Shown: positions 35,526 to 46,188, numbered from the stretch's first letter. The stretch: 64,000 nucleotides of DNA from Sphingopyxis alaskensis RB2256 (GCF_000013985.1 NC_008048.1:1178001-1242000); one strand, 5' to 3'. Notes: generated by a model not told the origin, from the letters alone. Made by a program: numbers and translations.

Positions 35526-36125
35526 ATGACCATCCGTATGATCTTTGTCGCCTTGCTGTTTTTGTGGGGTGGCGCAGTGCTGGCTCAATCGCCGCCGCCA
35601 CCGCCGCCACCTGCATCGTCGCCGCCACCGCCTCCACCCATGCCGCCGCCGGTCGCGCTTCCTGCGCCGCCGACCTGCACCGGCGCCGATTATCGCGCCT
35701 TCGATTTCTGGGTCGGCGAATGGGACGTCTTTCCCAATGGTGCGACAACACAGGTTGCGACGAGCAGCATCGAGGCGATGTTCGGCGGCTGCGCGATCCG
35801 CGAGACGTGGAAACCCCTCAAGGGTGCGGGCGGCGGATCGTTCAGCCATTATGACAAGGAACGCCGTTACTGGCGGCAGGCATGGATCGACGGCAGCGGC
35901 GCGCGGGTCGATTTCGACGGTGGGCCGGTGGATGGGCAGATGGTGCTGACGGGCCGCTGGGCCAATGTTGCGGGCAAGGGACAGGACGGGCTGATCCGCA
36001 TGACCTATAGCAAACAGCCGGACGGCGCGGTGCGTCAACATGGCGAGCAGTCGCTCGATCATGGGCTGACGTGGACGACGCGTTTCGATTTCCTCTACAG
36101 ACCGCGCATGGCGGAGGAGAAGTGA
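35526..36125 (+). CDS. Exported proline-rich protein with DUF1579-like domain
   Basis: 199 aa from the ATG at 35526, preceded by GGGGAAGGGG. A signal peptide (MIFVALLFLWGGAVLA) is followed by a Pro/Ala stretch (residues about 22-50) and a domain starting RAFDFWVGEWDVFPNG, a pattern shared with DUF1579-like lipocalin-type proteins. Function unknown. It ends 1 nt before gpx, so the two are cotranslated. Confidence 0.75.
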   Translation: MTIRMIFVALLFLWGGAVLAQSPPPPPPPASSPPPPPPMPPPVALPAPPTCTGADYRAFDFWVGEWDVFPNGATTQVATSSIEAMFGGCAIRETWKPLKGAGGGSFSHYDKERRYWRQAWIDGSGARVDFDGGPVDGQMVLTGRWANVAGKGQDGLIRMTYSKQPDGAVRQHGEQSLDHGLTWTTRFDFLYRPRMAEEK

Positions 36126-36126
36126 C

Positions 36127-36603
36127 ATGGGACTTTACGATCTTTCCGCAAAACTGCCGGGCGGCGGCACGCAGTCGCTCGCCGATTACCGGGGCAAGGT
36201 GCTGCTGATCGTCAACACGGCGTCGAAATGCGGCTTCACGCCCCAATATGAGGGGCTGGAGGAGCTTTACCGCGATTATAGGGATCGCGGCTTCGAGATA
36301 CTGGCCTTTCCGTGCAACCAGTTCGGCGCGCAGGAGCCTGGCGATGCCGAGGAGATCAGGACCTTCTGCTCGCTCACCTATGATGTCTCCTTCCCCCTGA
36401 TGGCGAAAATCGACGTCAACGGCGACGATGCCGACCCGATCTTCAAGCATTTGAAGAAGGAAAAGACCGGGTTGCTTGGCAGCGCGATAAAGTGGAACTT
36501 TACGAAGTTTCTGGTGGATCGCGACGGCAAGGTCGTATCTCGCCACGCGCCGACGACCAGGCCCGAGCAGCTGCGGAAAGAGATTGAGGAACTGCTGGGC
36601 TGA
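36127..36603 (+). CDS. Glutathione peroxidase family protein (Cys type)
   Basis: 158 aa thioredoxin-fold peroxidase. Peroxidatic Cys is in LLIVNTASKCGFTPQY, with the Gln/Trp partners in FPCNQFGAQEPG and IKWNFTKFLVDR. Cys replaces selenocysteine, and CNQF supplies a possible resolving Cys, as in thioredoxin-dependent members. No signal peptide, so cytoplasmic. The next gene, dnaE, is separated by a repeat with a U-tract. Confidence 0.93.
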   Translation: MGLYDLSAKLPGGGTQSLADYRGKVLLIVNTASKCGFTPQYEGLEELYRDYRDRGFEILAFPCNQFGAQEPGDAEEIRTFCSLTYDVSFPLMAKIDVNGDDADPIFKHLKKEKTGLLGSAIKWNFTKFLVDRDGKVVSRHAPTTRPEQLRKEIEELLG

Positions 36604-36611
36604 GAAAAACT

Positions 36612-36716
36612 CGTCATTGCGCGCGAAGCGAAGCAATCTCCAGCTATCGCGGTCGAGCGAGGCCAATAGCTGGAGATTGCTTCGTCGCCTCCGGCTCCTC
36701 GCAATGACGTTTTTGT
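36612..36716. repeat. CGTCATTGCGCGCGAAGC palindromic repeat, also a likely terminator
   Basis: Begins CGTCATTGCGCGCGAAGCGA and ends GGCTCCTCGCAATGACG, with inner arms ATCTCCAGCTAT/ATAGCTGGAGAT. The stem is followed on the plus strand by TTTTTGTG, so it can end transcription after gpx. Same family as 14314-14397. Confidence 0.8.
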
Positions 36717-36763
36717 GAATCGAGGCCATGGTCGAATCACAGGGCACACGTTAGCGTCCCGCC

Positions 36764-39700
36764 ATGGCCTTCAGCCCCTTTGTCCCCCTGCGCGTCTTTT
36801 CCAGCTATACGATGCTCGAAGGAGCGATCGAGCCGAAAGCGATCGCCAAGGCCGCGCGCGACCGCGGCTTTCCCGCGATCGCGGTCGCCGACCGAAACGG
36901 GCTCTATGGCGTCATGGCCTTTGGCGAGGCGTGCCAGGCGGCGGGGGTGCAGCCGATCGTCGGCGCACTGCTCAGCGTCGCGCGGCCGGGCCAGCGGCTG
37001 GCGAACGGCGCGCCGCTGATCGACTGGCTCGCGCTCTATGCGCAGGACGCGCGCGGCTACCACAATCTCTGCGCGCTGGTGTCGGCGGCGCATCTGGGGC
37101 GGCCGGTCGAGCAGGAGCCGCATGTCGCCTTGTCCGACATGACGGGCAGGACCGATGGCCTCATCTGCCTGACCGGCGGCGGCGAAGGCGCCTTGGCGCG
37201 CCTGCTCGCGGGCGAGCAGCAAAGCGCCGCCGAGGATTATATGGAGCAACTGGAAGCGCTGTTCGGCGAACGGCTCTACATCGAATTGTCGCGGCGCGGC
37301 GATGCCACCGAAGCCGCCGCCGAAAATGCGCTGATCGACATGGCCTATGCGCGCGCGCTGCCGCTTGTCGCGACCAATCCGGCGAATTTCGTCGAGCCGC
37401 AGTTCCATGCCGCGCACGATGCAATGCTGTGCATCGCCCAGTCGGCCTATGTCGAAAGCGAGGATCGCCGCGTCAGCAATCCCGAAGCGTGGCTGAAGCC
37501 TGCCGAGGCGATGGAGGATGCCTTTTCCGACCTGCCCGAGGCGATCCGCAACACGCTGGTGATCGCCCAGCGCTGCGCCTTCATGGCGCCGAAGCGCAAG
37601 CCGATCCTGCCGAGCCTCGCCGGCGATCGCGAGGGCGAGGCGGCGCAGTTGAAGGCCGACGCCCATGCCGGACTCGATGCCCGGCTGGCGCATTATCCCG
37701 ACCTGACCGACGAAGAACGGCAGGCCTATGTCGAGCGGCTCGATTATGAGATCGACGTCATCACGCAAATGGGCTTTCCGGGCTATTTCCTGATCGTTGC
37801 CGACTTCATCAAATGGGCGAAGGCACAGGATATTCCGGTGGGGCCAGGCCGCGGATCGGGGGCGGGCAGCGTCGTCGCCTGGGCGCTGACGATCACCGAT
37901 CTTGATCCCTTGAAGCTCGGTCTGCTCTTTGAACGCTTCCTCAACCCCGAGCGCGTGTCGATGCCCGACTTCGACATCGACTTCTGCGAAACACGGCGTG
38001 GCGAAGTGATCCGCTATGTACAGGAAAAATACGGTCGCGACACCGTCGCGCAGATCATCACCTTCGGTAAGCTAAAGGCACGCGCAGTCCTGAAGGACAC
38101 CGGCCGCGTGCTCCAGATGAGCTATGGCCAGGTCGACCGGCTCGCGAAGCTGGTGCCGAACCATCCGACCGACCCGTGGACGCTCGAACGCGCGCTCAAC
38201 GGCGTGTCCGAGTTGATGACCGAATATAAGCAGGACGACGGGGTACGGCGGCTGTTCGACATGGCGCGCCAGCTGGAAGGCCTGCCGCGGCACAGTTCGA
38301 CCCACGCCGCCGGGGTGGTGATCGGCGACCGGCCGCTCGACCAGCTCGTCCCGCTCTATCGCGACCCGCGCTCGGACATGCCGGTAACGCAGTTCGACAT
38401 GAAATATGTCGAGACGGCGGGGCTGGTGAAGTTCGACTTTCTGGGCCTCAAGACGCTGTCGGTGCTCAAGGAAGCGCGGCGGCTGCTCGCGCTGCGCGGC
38501 ATCGATGTCGATCTCGACACGCTAAGATGGGACGATGCCCAGGTCTATGAGCTGCTTCAGCGCGGCGATACCGTCGGGGTGTTCCAGCTCGAATCCGAAG
38601 GGATGCGGCGCACGCTGTCGGCGGTCAAACCGACCAGTTTCGGCGACATCATCGCGCTGGTCGCCCTCTATCGACCGGGACCGATGGACAATATCCCGCT
38701 GTTCGGCGCGCGCAAGAACGGTCGCGAACCAATCGCCTATCCGCACCCGCTGCTCGAAGGCATCCTTGCCGAAACATATGGCATCTTCGTCTATCAGGAA
38801 CAGGTGATGCAGGCCGCGCAGATCCTCGCCGGCTACAGCCTCGGCGGGGCGGACCTGCTCCGCCGTGCGATGGGCAAGAAGATCCAGGCCGAAATGGACG
38901 CGCAGCGCGAGACATTCGTCAAGGGCTGCGGCGAGCATAACCAGATCGACGCCAAGACCGCGAACGAGCTGTTCGACTTGATCGACAAATTTGCGGGCTA
39001 TGGATTCAACAAGAGCCACGCCGCCGCCTATGCTCTTCTCTCCTATCAGACCGCCTGGTTGAAGGCGCATCATCCGCACGAGTTTTTTGCCGCGTCGATG
39101 TCGTTCGACAGCCACCAGACCGACAAATTATCGGTGTTCATCGACGACATGCGCCGGCTGGGCATCGACATCGCGCCGCCGTCGATCAACGAGAGCGAGG
39201 CCGATTTCTCGGTTGGCCGCACCGACGATGGACTGGCGGTACGCTACGCGCTCGGGGCGCTCAAGGGCGTCGGCGAGAAAGCCATGGAGGCGCTGGTCGC
39301 CGAGCGGCAGGCGAGGGGCGATTTCGCTTCGCTCGACGATTTCGCCAGCCGCATCGACCCCAAGCTGCTCAATCGGCGGCAGATCGAGGCGCTGGCCGGC
39401 GCCGGAGCGTTCGATTGTGTCGAACCCGACCGCCCGCGTGCCTTTGCCGGTGCCGAGGCTCTGCTTGCCTGCGCCAACTCGTCGGCGCACGAACGCTCGA
39501 CCGGACAGGGCGGCCTGTTCGGCGGCGACATCGCGATCGCACCGACATTGCAACTTCCCGCCGCCGAACCCTGGACACTCGCCGAGCGGATGACGCGCGA
39601 AAAGGAGGCGTTCGGCTTTTATTTCTCGGCGCACCCGGTCGAGCAATATGAAGCGATCCTGTCGGCGCGCGGCGCGCGCTCATATGGCGACATATGCGAA

Positions 39701-40252
39701 AATGTCGAAATGACGCCGGGCACGCGCATCCCGATGGTGATGGCAGCGATGGTCGAAAGCGCGCGGGCGCGCGTGTCGCAGCGCGGCAACCGCTTCCTCA
39801 ACCTGACGCTCTCCGATCGCAGCGGTCAGTTCCAGTCGAGCTGTTTCGACGAGGCGGCAGGCAGGGTGCTGGAGGCGTTGGCAGACGAGGGCGGCTGCGC
39901 GCTGCTCTCGGTCGAACTCGACCTGCTCGAGGGGGAGGAGACGCCACGGGTCACGGTGCGCGGCGCGCAGTCGCTCGCCGACATCGCGGCGACCGCCTCG
40001 CTCCAGCTCCTCTGCCGCGTCGAGGCGCCCGAGGCCATCGACGAAATGGCGCGCCTGCTCGAGAAACGCGGCGGCGCGCGCGGGCGGGTGATCGTCGTCA
40101 CGCGCAATCCGCTGACCCACGACGATGTGCGGATCGAGCTGGGACGCGGATTTGTGCTCGGTCCCGACATAGTTGCCCGCCTCGACCTGGTGGCAGGGAT
40201 TTCCGAAGCGGCGCTGTCGCTGGTCGCGCCGCGCGAGTTCCGGGTGCGCTGA
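36764..40252 (+). CDS. dnaE: DNA polymerase III alpha subunit
   Basis: Replicative polymerase, 1162 aa. N-terminal PHP domain (FVPLRVFSSYTMLEGAIEP), the catalytic Asp motif PDFDIDFCE near residue 407 preceded by GPGRGSGAGS, the motif KFDFLGLKTL, the helix-hairpin-helix region (LLNRRQIEALAGAGAFD) and an OB domain near 1000. Length is normal and no intein is present. Acyl-CoA synthetase gene follows after 78 nt. Confidence 0.96.
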   Translation: MAFSPFVPLRVFSSYTMLEGAIEPKAIAKAARDRGFPAIAVADRNGLYGVMAFGEACQAAGVQPIVGALLSVARPGQRLANGAPLIDWLALYAQDARGYHNLCALVSAAHLGRPVEQEPHVALSDMTGRTDGLICLTGGGEGALARLLAGEQQSAAEDYMEQLEALFGERLYIELSRRGDATEAAAENALIDMAYARALPLVATNPANFVEPQFHAAHDAMLCIAQSAYVESEDRRVSNPEAWLKPAEAMEDAFSDLPEAIRNTLVIAQRCAFMAPKRKPILPSLAGDREGEAAQLKADAHAGLDARLAHYPDLTDEERQAYVERLDYEIDVITQMGFPGYFLIVADFIKWAKAQDIPVGPGRGSGAGSVVAWALTITDLDPLKLGLLFERFLNPERVSMPDFDIDFCETRRGEVIRYVQEKYGRDTVAQIITFGKLKARAVLKDTGRVLQMSYGQVDRLAKLVPNHPTDPWTLERALNGVSELMTEYKQDDGVRRLFDMARQLEGLPRHSSTHAAGVVIGDRPLDQLVPLYRDPRSDMPVTQFDMKYVETAGLVKFDFLGLKTLSVLKEARRLLALRGIDVDLDTLRWDDAQVYELLQRGDTVGVFQLESEGMRRTLSAVKPTSFGDIIALVALYRPGPMDNIPLFGARKNGREPIAYPHPLLEGILAETYGIFVYQEQVMQAAQILAGYSLGGADLLRRAMGKKIQAEMDAQRETFVKGCGEHNQIDAKTANELFDLIDKFAGYGFNKSHAAAYALLSYQTAWLKAHHPHEFFAASMSFDSHQTDKLSVFIDDMRRLGIDIAPPSINESEADFSVGRTDDGLAVRYALGALKGVGEKAMEALVAERQARGDFASLDDFASRIDPKLLNRRQIEALAGAGAFDCVEPDRPRAFAGAEALLACANSSAHERSTGQGGLFGGDIAIAPTLQLPAAEPWTLAERMTREKEAFGFYFSAHPVEQYEAILSARGARSYGDICENVEMTPGTRIPMVMAAMVESARARVSQRGNRFLNLTLSDRSGQFQSSCFDEAAGRVLEALADEGGCALLSVELDLLEGEETPRVTVRGAQSLADIAATASLQLLCRVEAPEAIDEMARLLEKRGGARGRVIVVTRNPLTHDDVRIELGRGFVLGPDIVARLDLVAGISEAALSLVAPREFRVR

Positions 40253-40330
40253 CGCGCTTTGCCCCTTGCACGGCGGCATGGTCGCACCCTATTCCTGAGC
40301 GGCAACGACAAGAATAGAGGATGCCGCACC

Positions 40331-41935
40331 ATGGGAATGCAGGGCCAGCCGCTGCTCGTCACCAGCCTGATCGACCACGCCGCACGCGAACATGCGGGAC
40401 GCGAGATTGTGTCGCGATGGGCCGACGGGAGGGTGACGCGATCGAACTGGGGCGAAGTCGGGACCGACGCCCGGCGCTTTGCCGCCGCGATGGTGAAGCT
40501 GGGCATGAAAAAGGGCGACCGTATCGCGACGCTGGCGATGAACCACGGTCACCATCTGGTGAGCTGGTACGGCACCGCGGGCATGGGCGGGGTGCTGCAC
40601 ACGGTGAACCCGCGGCTGTTCGACGAACAGCTTGTCTACATCATCAATCATGCCGAAGACCGGGTGCTGTTCTTCGACGCGGCCTTCCTGCCGATCGTCG
40701 AGCGGCTGCGTGGCCAGCTGACCAGTGTCGAGCATTTCGTCCTGTTCGATGCGTCGGCGCAGGGCGATTACAAATCCTATCGCGACCTGGTCGATGCCGA
40801 GGATGGCGATTTCGAGTGGGTCGAACTGGGCGAACGCGATCCGGTCGGGCTTTGCTACACCAGCGGCACGACGGGCAACCCCAAGGGCGTGCTTTACGAG
40901 CATCGCTCGAACGTCATCCATGCAATCACCGAAATCCAGCCGGACGCCTTTGACCTGTCGAGCCGGAGCGTCATCCTGCCGATCGTGCCGATGTTCCACG
41001 CGAACAGTTGGGGCATTCCCTTTGCAGCGGCGACGGTGGGCGCGAAGCTGGTCTTTTCGGCGACCAATGATGCGCAGACCCTGTGTGACCTGATGCACGC
41101 CGAGGGCGTCACCCACAGCGCCGGGGTGCCGACCGTCTGGCTGGCGATGTTCGCGCATATGGATGCGACGGGCATGGGTTATGGCGCGCTCAAGCATGTC
41201 ATCATCGGCGGGTCGGCGGCCCCGCGCGCGATGATTGAACGCTTTATGAAGGCCGGTGTCTATGTCGGGCACGCCTGGGGCATGACCGAGACCAGCCCGA
41301 TCGGGACGATGGGCAAGCGGCCGTGGAACTGGGATGCGCTGAGTTTTGACGAGCAGGTCGACATCATCTGCCGCCAGGGCTGTCCGCCGTTCGGGGTCGA
41401 ACTGCGGATCGTCGATGACGAGGGCAAGGAACTGCCGCGCGACGGCCAGACCAGCGGACGGCTCCAGATCCGTGGGCCGTGGATCATTCAGCGTTATTTC
41501 AAGGCCGATGCCGACGCTGCCGACGCCGATGGCTGGTTCGACACGGGCGATGTGTCGGTGCTCCATCCCGATGGCGTCATGCAGATCACCGACCGCGCGA
41601 AGGACGTCATCAAGTCGGGCGGCGAATGGATCAGCTCGATCGAGCTGGAAAATGCCGCGGTCGGAGCGCCGGGCGTGCAGGAAGCCGCTGCGGTCGGCGT
41701 CTATCACCCCAAATGGGACGAGCGGCCGATCCTGCTGATCGTGAAGAAACCGGGTGCCGAGGTGAGCGAGGCGGCGATCATTGAATATCTGAAGGACAAG
41801 GTCGCCAAATGGTGGCTACCCGACGAGGTCGTGTTCGTCGACGAACTGCCGCACACCGCCACGGGCAAGATTTTGAAGCGCCAGATCCGCGATGACTATA
41901 AGGATTACAAGCTGAAGTCGCTGGCAGAGGCGTAA
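40331..41935 (+). CDS. Fatty-acyl-CoA synthetase (AMP-forming)
   Basis: ATP-dependent acyl activation; 534 aa. The P-loop-like [19 protein letters not shown]5 [10 protein letters not shown]8 [10 protein letters not shown] and the A10 Lys region [13 protein letters not shown] are complete. It resembles medium/long-chain AlkK-type enzymes by its [11 protein letters not shown] ending. Start at the ATG of 40331 with AGAGGA nearby; the frame extending upstream to 40259 is not needed. A hairpin ends the transcript. Confidence 0.9.
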   Translation: MGMQGQPLLVTSLIDHAAREHAGREIVSRWADGRVTRSNWGEVGTDARRFAAAMVKLGMKKGDRIATLAMNHGHHLVSWYGTAGMGGVLHTVNPRLFDEQLVYIINHAEDRVLFFDAAFLPIVERLRGQLTSVEHFVLFDASAQGDYKSYRDLVDAEDGDFEWVELGERDPVGLCYTSGTTGNPKGVLYEHRSNVIHAITEIQPDAFDLSSRSVILPIVPMFHANSWGIPFAAATVGAKLVFSATNDAQTLCDLMHAEGVTHSAGVPTVWLAMFAHMDATGMGYGALKHVIIGGSAAPRAMIERFMKAGVYVGHAWGMTETSPIGTMGKRPWNWDALSFDEQVDIICRQGCPPFGVELRIVDDEGKELPRDGQTSGRLQIRGPWIIQRYFKADADAADADGWFDTGDVSVLHPDGVMQITDRAKDVIKSGGEWISSIELENAAVGAPGVQEAAAVGVYHPKWDERPILLIVKKPGAEVSEAAIIEYLKDKVAKWWLPDEVVFVDELPHTATGKILKRQIRDDYKDYKLKSLAEA

Positions 41936-41944
41936 GTGAAAAGC

Positions 41945-41970
41945 GTCGCCCCCGCCTTCGCGGAGGCGAC
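41945..41970. terminator. Hairpin between convergent genes
   Basis: GTCGCC-C-CCGC and GCGG-A-GGCGAC pair around a CTTC tetraloop-like turn (41945-41970). No U-tract. It lies between the stops of the acyl-CoA synthetase and the radical SAM gene and is likely to serve as a transcript end for either side. Confidence 0.5.
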
Positions 41971-41979
41971 GGTATTGGT

Positions 41980-43098
41980 TCAGAACAGCTCCATCTGCCC
42001 ATCGCGCTCGGGCGGCCTGAACAGGTCCGAGCGGAGCTGGGGAAAGCTTCGGTCCATACCGTGCGCGCGGGCGGCGCGTTTGACGCGCTGACGGATGAGT
42101 TGCGGCCATATGCCCCGGCCTTTCAGCCGGGTAAAGAAATTCGGGTCATTGTCGCGCCCGTCGCGAATGTCCTGCACGATGTGCATCACCTTGGCTGCGC
42201 GATCGGGATAATGCGCATCGAGCCATGCCCGGAAGAGCGGAGCCACTTCATAGGGCAGCCGCATCAATATGTAGGAGGCACGGATCGCCCCGGCTTCGGC
42301 CGCTGCTCCCATGATCGCCTCGATCTCTTGGTCGGTGATCGCGGGGATGATCGGCGAGATATTGACCTGCGTCGGCACACCCGCGTCGACGAGCTTGCGG
42401 ATCGCGGCGAGGCGGCGTTTCGGATGCGGCACGCGCGGTTCGAGCGTGCGCGCGACCTTCGGGTCAAGAGTCGTTACCGAAATCGCGACCCCGACCAGAT
42501 TGTCGCGGGCCATGTCGGCGAGCAGGTCGATGTCGCGCAGCAGCCGGTCGGATTTGGTGGTGATCAGCAGCGGGTGGCGCGTTTCGGCGAGCACTTCGAC
42601 GATCGACCGCGTTATCCCCCATTCGCGCTCGATCGGCTGATAGCCGTCGGTATTCGTGCCGATCGCGAGCGGCGCGACCTGGTAATTGGGCTTCGCCAGT
42701 TCGGCGCGCAGCAGTGCCGCGGCGTTGGGCTTGGCGAACAAGCGGCTTTCGAAATCGAGACCGGGCGAGAGGTCGTGAAAAGCGTGCGTCGGGCGCGCGA
42801 AGCAATAGATGCAGCCATGTTCGCAGCCGCGATAGGGGTTGATCGAGCGGTCGAAGCCGATGTCGGGCGACTTGTTGCGCGTGATGATGGTTTTGGGATG
42901 CTCGACCGTGACGGTCGTGCGCAAGCGGGGCGCCTCGCCGTCAACGTCCGCCGCCGCGTCCAGCCAGTCGCCGTCAGGGACCCGCTCGGCCGACCCTGTG
43001 CGCGTCGGGCGCAGATTGGTTGGCGCGCCGCGACCCGCGATGGGAGGGAGGGGTTTGGACGACTTCACGGAGAGAGAATAATCGCCCGTCTGGAACAA
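41980..43098 (-). CDS. Radical SAM protein, PA0069 / spore-photoproduct-lyase-like family
   Basis: 372 aa. The Fe-S cluster motif CEHGCIYCFARPTHAF (Cx3Cx2C) and the AIGTNTDGYQPIERE block match the PA0069-like radical SAM group. Family members lack a defined reaction; the resemblance to SplB is fold-level. The N-terminal RGAPTNLRPTR extension is typical. Converges on the acyl-CoA synthetase and follows moaB (minus strand) after 16 nt. Confidence 0.85.
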   Translation of the reverse strand: MFQTGDYSLSVKSSKPLPPIAGRGAPTNLRPTRTGSAERVPDGDWLDAAADVDGEAPRLRTTVTVEHPKTIITRNKSPDIGFDRSINPYRGCEHGCIYCFARPTHAFHDLSPGLDFESRLFAKPNAAALLRAELAKPNYQVAPLAIGTNTDGYQPIEREWGITRSIVEVLAETRHPLLITTKSDRLLRDIDLLADMARDNLVGVAISVTTLDPKVARTLEPRVPHPKRRLAAIRKLVDAGVPTQVNISPIIPAITDQEIEAIMGAAAEAGAIRASYILMRLPYEVAPLFRAWLDAHYPDRAAKVMHIVQDIRDGRDNDPNFFTRLKGRGIWPQLIRQRVKRAARAHGMDRSFPQLRSDLFRPPERDGQMELF

Positions 43099-43114
43099 AT
43101 AAAGAACAAACTTG

Positions 43115-43639
43115 CTATTCGGTCAGTCTCGGCATCAACTCGACGAAATTGCAGGGCTTGTGCCGACTGTCGAGCTGGCTCGCCAATATACCCTCCCACG
43201 CGTCGGTGACTGCGCCGGTCGAGCCGGGAAGCGCGAAGATATAGGTGCCGCGCGCGACGACGGCGCAGGCGCGCGACTGGATCGTCGACGTGCCGATCGT
43301 CCGATAGCTGAGCCAGCGAAACAGCTCGCCGAACCCCGGAATATCCTTGCCGTCGAGCCGGTGCAGCGCCTCGGGCGTCACGTCGCGGCCGGTCAGGCCG
43401 GTGCCGCCGGTGGTGATGACGACGTCGACGTCTGGATCGTCGATCCAGTTGTGGAGGCGCGAAACGATAAGGTCGGTTTCGTCCTTGATGAGCGCGCGCG
43501 CGGCGAGAATATGCCCTGCGCCGGTGAGCAGTTCCTCGAGCCTGTCGCCCGACCGGTCATCGGCGGCGCTGCGGCTGTCCGAAATCGTCAGCAGCGCGAT
43601 GCGAACGGGCTTGAGCGGCAGGCTCTCGTCAATCGGCAT
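43115..43639 (-). CDS. moaB: Molybdenum cofactor biosynthesis protein B
   Basis: MPT adenylyltransferase-type protein, 174 aa. [20 protein letters not shown] with its Gly-rich turn and the late [14 protein letters not shown] segment are MoaB/MogA signatures. Its ATG overlaps the 3' end of the lytic transglycosylase gene by 11 nt; it is separate from moaD-moaE at 12 kb. Confidence 0.93.
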   Translation of the reverse strand: MPIDESLPLKPVRIALLTISDSRSAADDRSGDRLEELLTGAGHILAARALIKDETDLIVSRLHNWIDDPDVDVVITTGGTGLTGRDVTPEALHRLDGKDIPGFGELFRWLSYRTIGTSTIQSRACAVVARGTYIFALPGSTGAVTDAWEGILASQLDSRHKPCNFVELMPRLTE

Positions 43640-45395
43640 CGGCGAGGCCTCCAGCCCAGGTCAGGCGCGTGCGATCCTTGCCATCGGGAAAGCGGGGCCA
43701 TTTGCCCTGCGCCAGCGCCGCGCGGCTGTCCGACGGCTTGCCCTGCTGTGCTTCGTACATCCAGTAGTTGCGCAGCACGATGCCGACATAGCCGCGCGTT
43801 TCCCAATAGGGGATCGATTCGATGTAGAGCAGCGGGTCGCCATTATCGCGAATTTCGCTCTGCCAGCGCGCGACCGGAGCGGGACCGGCGTTATAGGCCG
43901 CGATGACCTTGGGCAGCAGGCCGCCCGTCGCGGGCTCGCGGCTCAGATACTGCAGATAACGTTGGCCGAGGTCCATGTTCGCCGCAGGTGTCTTGAGATC
44001 GTCGAGCGCCGCGACCGCACCCTCCCATCGGACGATGTCGCGCGCGGTGCCCGGACGTACCTGCATCAGTCCCGTTGCACCCGCGCTGCTGACCGCGGTG
44101 CGCTGGAAACGCGATTCCTGAAGCGTATGGGCAAAAACAAGCGCGGGATCGACGCGCCAGCCGCCGCTCGGTTCCCACTTCGGTTGCGGATACCGCGCGG
44201 TCGGGGCGGGCTTGCGGCCGTGCGGCGTGTTGTGCGCGAGGTAGAGCTGCGTTTCGGGCAGGCTGAGCGCGCCCGCCATTGCGATCAGTTCGTCGTGATG
44301 ATCGGGATTGCCGATGCGCGCCTGGTGGCGTAGCGCTTCACCGGCGTAGTTTTCCTCGCCGATCTCGGCGAGCGCCATCGCGAGCCTTACATTGGGGAGC
44401 CCCTGAAGCGCGCGCCATGCGCTGCGGTCGGCACGGAGCGCCTCGCGCTGGCTCTTTGGCTCGACGCCGAGCGTCTCGGACGCAAGCAGGCCGTAAAGCG
44501 TTTCCTCATTGGCCGCAGCCGCGCGGAGGCGCGACTGGACCGCCGCGGGTTCGCCGGCCGCGACGGCGGCGCGGGCGGCCCAATAATGAGCCGCGGCGCG
44601 CAATTCGCTGTCGGGGGCTTCCCTGGCCACGCGATCGAAGGCAGCGAGCGCGGTGCGATAATCGTTCAGCCGCCATGCCGCGAGGCCCTGCACCCAGGCG
44701 CCCTGCGTCGCCCAGGGCCCGCCATCGGCGGTGCAGGCGAGCGAGAGCCGGAGCGCGTTGCGGTCGTCATTCTCGATATAATAGGACCAGGCGACCTTTT
44801 GCCGCCATTCGGCCCGCGCTTCGGGACTCAGCTGGTCGATGACCGCGTTGAGCAGGGCTTCGGCGCCCGCAGGATCGTCATTCTTGATTCGATCGGGGAT
44901 TGTGCGCGCCAGGCTGGCGGCAACCGGATCGCCGTTCACGGCGTCGGCGCCGAGGCGGCGCGGCGCGCTACCGGCCCAGGCGAGGCGCGTTTCGGCGGGA
45001 AGCGCCGGAATGTCGGTCGCGCCGCGCTTTGCCGCCAACCGACCAAGCTGGGCGGCCTGCGGCAAAAATGGCGACCGCGCGAGAATCGGCATGATGTCGG
45101 CGACTTCGGCGCGCGGGCTGTTCGCGGCGACCAGCAGTTCGGCACGCAGGAAATCGGTGAGGGGCTCCGCGTCGGCGCTGTCGAGCAGCGTTCGGGCGTC
45201 GCTCCATCGTTCGGCGCGGATCGCCGCAAGGATTTGCGTGTAAAGCTGTTTCTGCTTCGCCGACAATATGCCGGGCACCGTCTGCGGCGCTGCGGCGAAA
45301 CGGGGACCATCGGCATCGGCTGCCATCGCCGGAACGGCGGCAATTGCGACCGTCGCAGCGGCGCAGGAAAACAGGAATCTGGTCACAATCGGCAT
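43629..45395 (-). CDS. Soluble lytic murein transglycosylase
   Basis: Periplasmic peptidoglycan-cleaving enzyme, 588 aa. A signal peptide ([20 protein letters not shown]) precedes a long helical superhelix (about 30-420) and a C-terminal SLT domain: [20 protein letters not shown] with the catalytic Glu, [10 protein letters not shown] and [13 protein letters not shown]. The helical ring plus SLT matches Slt70-type organisation. Four-nt gap to the upstream UDG-like gene. Confidence 0.9.
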   Translation of the reverse strand: MPIVTRFLFSCAAATVAIAAVPAMAADADGPRFAAAPQTVPGILSAKQKQLYTQILAAIRAERWSDARTLLDSADAEPLTDFLRAELLVAANSPRAEVADIMPILARSPFLPQAAQLGRLAAKRGATDIPALPAETRLAWAGSAPRRLGADAVNGDPVAASLARTIPDRIKNDDPAGAEALLNAVIDQLSPEARAEWRQKVAWSYYIENDDRNALRLSLACTADGGPWATQGAWVQGLAAWRLNDYRTALAAFDRVAREAPDSELRAAAHYWAARAAVAAGEPAAVQSRLRAAAANEETLYGLLASETLGVEPKSQREALRADRSAWRALQGLPNVRLAMALAEIGEENYAGEALRHQARIGNPDHHDELIAMAGALSLPETQLYLAHNTPHGRKPAPTARYPQPKWEPSGGWRVDPALVFAHTLQESRFQRTAVSSAGATGLMQVRPGTARDIVRWEGAVAALDDLKTPAANMDLGQRYLQYLSREPATGGLLPKVIAAYNAGPAPVARWQSEIRDNGDPLLYIESIPYWETRGYVGIVLRNYWMYEAQQGKPSDSRAALAQGKWPRFPDGKDRTRLTWAGGLADAD

Positions 45396-45399
45396 TCTG

Positions 45400-46188
45400 T
45401 CAACGTCCCCGGTTGAACAGTTTCAGGCTATCCCAGGCCGCCGCCTTCTGCGCGGGGCGGGCCAGCAGCATCGCGGGATGAGCGACGGCTACGGTTTCCA
45501 TCTTGCCGCCATCTTGGTTAAGATCGAGTAACTTTCCGCGCGCGTCGGAGAGCGTCAGCCCCGCCGCGATGCGGACGATGTCACCGCCGATCAGCAGCAA
45601 CCGCTGCGGCATGGCGAGACGCAGATGATGCCAGAGCAGCCGGTCGAGTTCGGCCGCGTCATGCGCGTCGATGCGGCCACCCGGCGGACGCGTGACCGCA
45701 AGGCTGGCTACATAGCATTGGCGGCGCACGAGGCCGATCGCCTGGAGCATCGCGTCGAGCAGCTTGCCCGCCGGTCCGGCGAACAATTGTCCTTCACGCT
45801 GGTCGTCGATTTCGGGCCATGCTGTGAGCAGCATCAGCGGAGCGGCGGCCTCGCCGACCGGGAGGACGCGGCGCGCGTCCCACTGGCTCCCCGGCACCGC
45901 TTCGCTGCTACCCAGCCATTGATGGAAATCCTTCCAGTCAGCGGGAAGCGCGGTCGGTCCCCTCGATTCGACCGGCCGTTCGGAGGACTGGCGCTGGAGC
46001 GCGTCGGGCAACGGCTGCGGCTCGGCTGCCGCTGTGGCGGTGCGCCTGGGCCGCGACGCCGCAGCGTCGTTCGCCGGCGACATCGCGAGCCACCCGGCGG
46101 GCTGTTCGCCGACCAGCGCGTCGACGCCCGCCAACGACCACCAGTCGCAATAGCTTTCCGCCAGCAATGCAGAGTTTTGCCCGCCCAT
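45400..46188 (-). CDS. Divergent uracil-DNA glycosylase family-4-like protein
   Basis: 262 aa. Residues about 118-260 match the UDG superfamily by LFAGPAGKLLDAMLQAIGL (135-153), CYVASLAVTRPPGG (158-171) and AVAHPAMLLARPAQKAAAWD (234-252), where His237 sits in the HPS-like loop. The family-4 catalytic GEAPGxxED is replaced by TAWPEIDDQ (122-130), and only two cysteines (14, 158) occur, so the 4Fe-4S cluster ligands are absent. Repair activity is therefore uncertain. It overlaps no gene and is just upstream of the transglycosylase in the minus direction. Confidence 0.75.
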   Translation of the reverse strand: MGGQNSALLAESYCDWWSLAGVDALVGEQPAGWLAMSPANDAAASRPRRTATAAAEPQPLPDALQRQSSERPVESRGPTALPADWKDFHQWLGSSEAVPGSQWDARRVLPVGEAAAPLMLLTAWPEIDDQREGQLFAGPAGKLLDAMLQAIGLVRRQCYVASLAVTRPPGGRIDAHDAAELDRLLWHHLRLAMPQRLLLIGGDIVRIAAGLTLSDARGKLLDLNQDGGKMETVAVAHPAMLLARPAQKAAAWDSLKLFNRGR

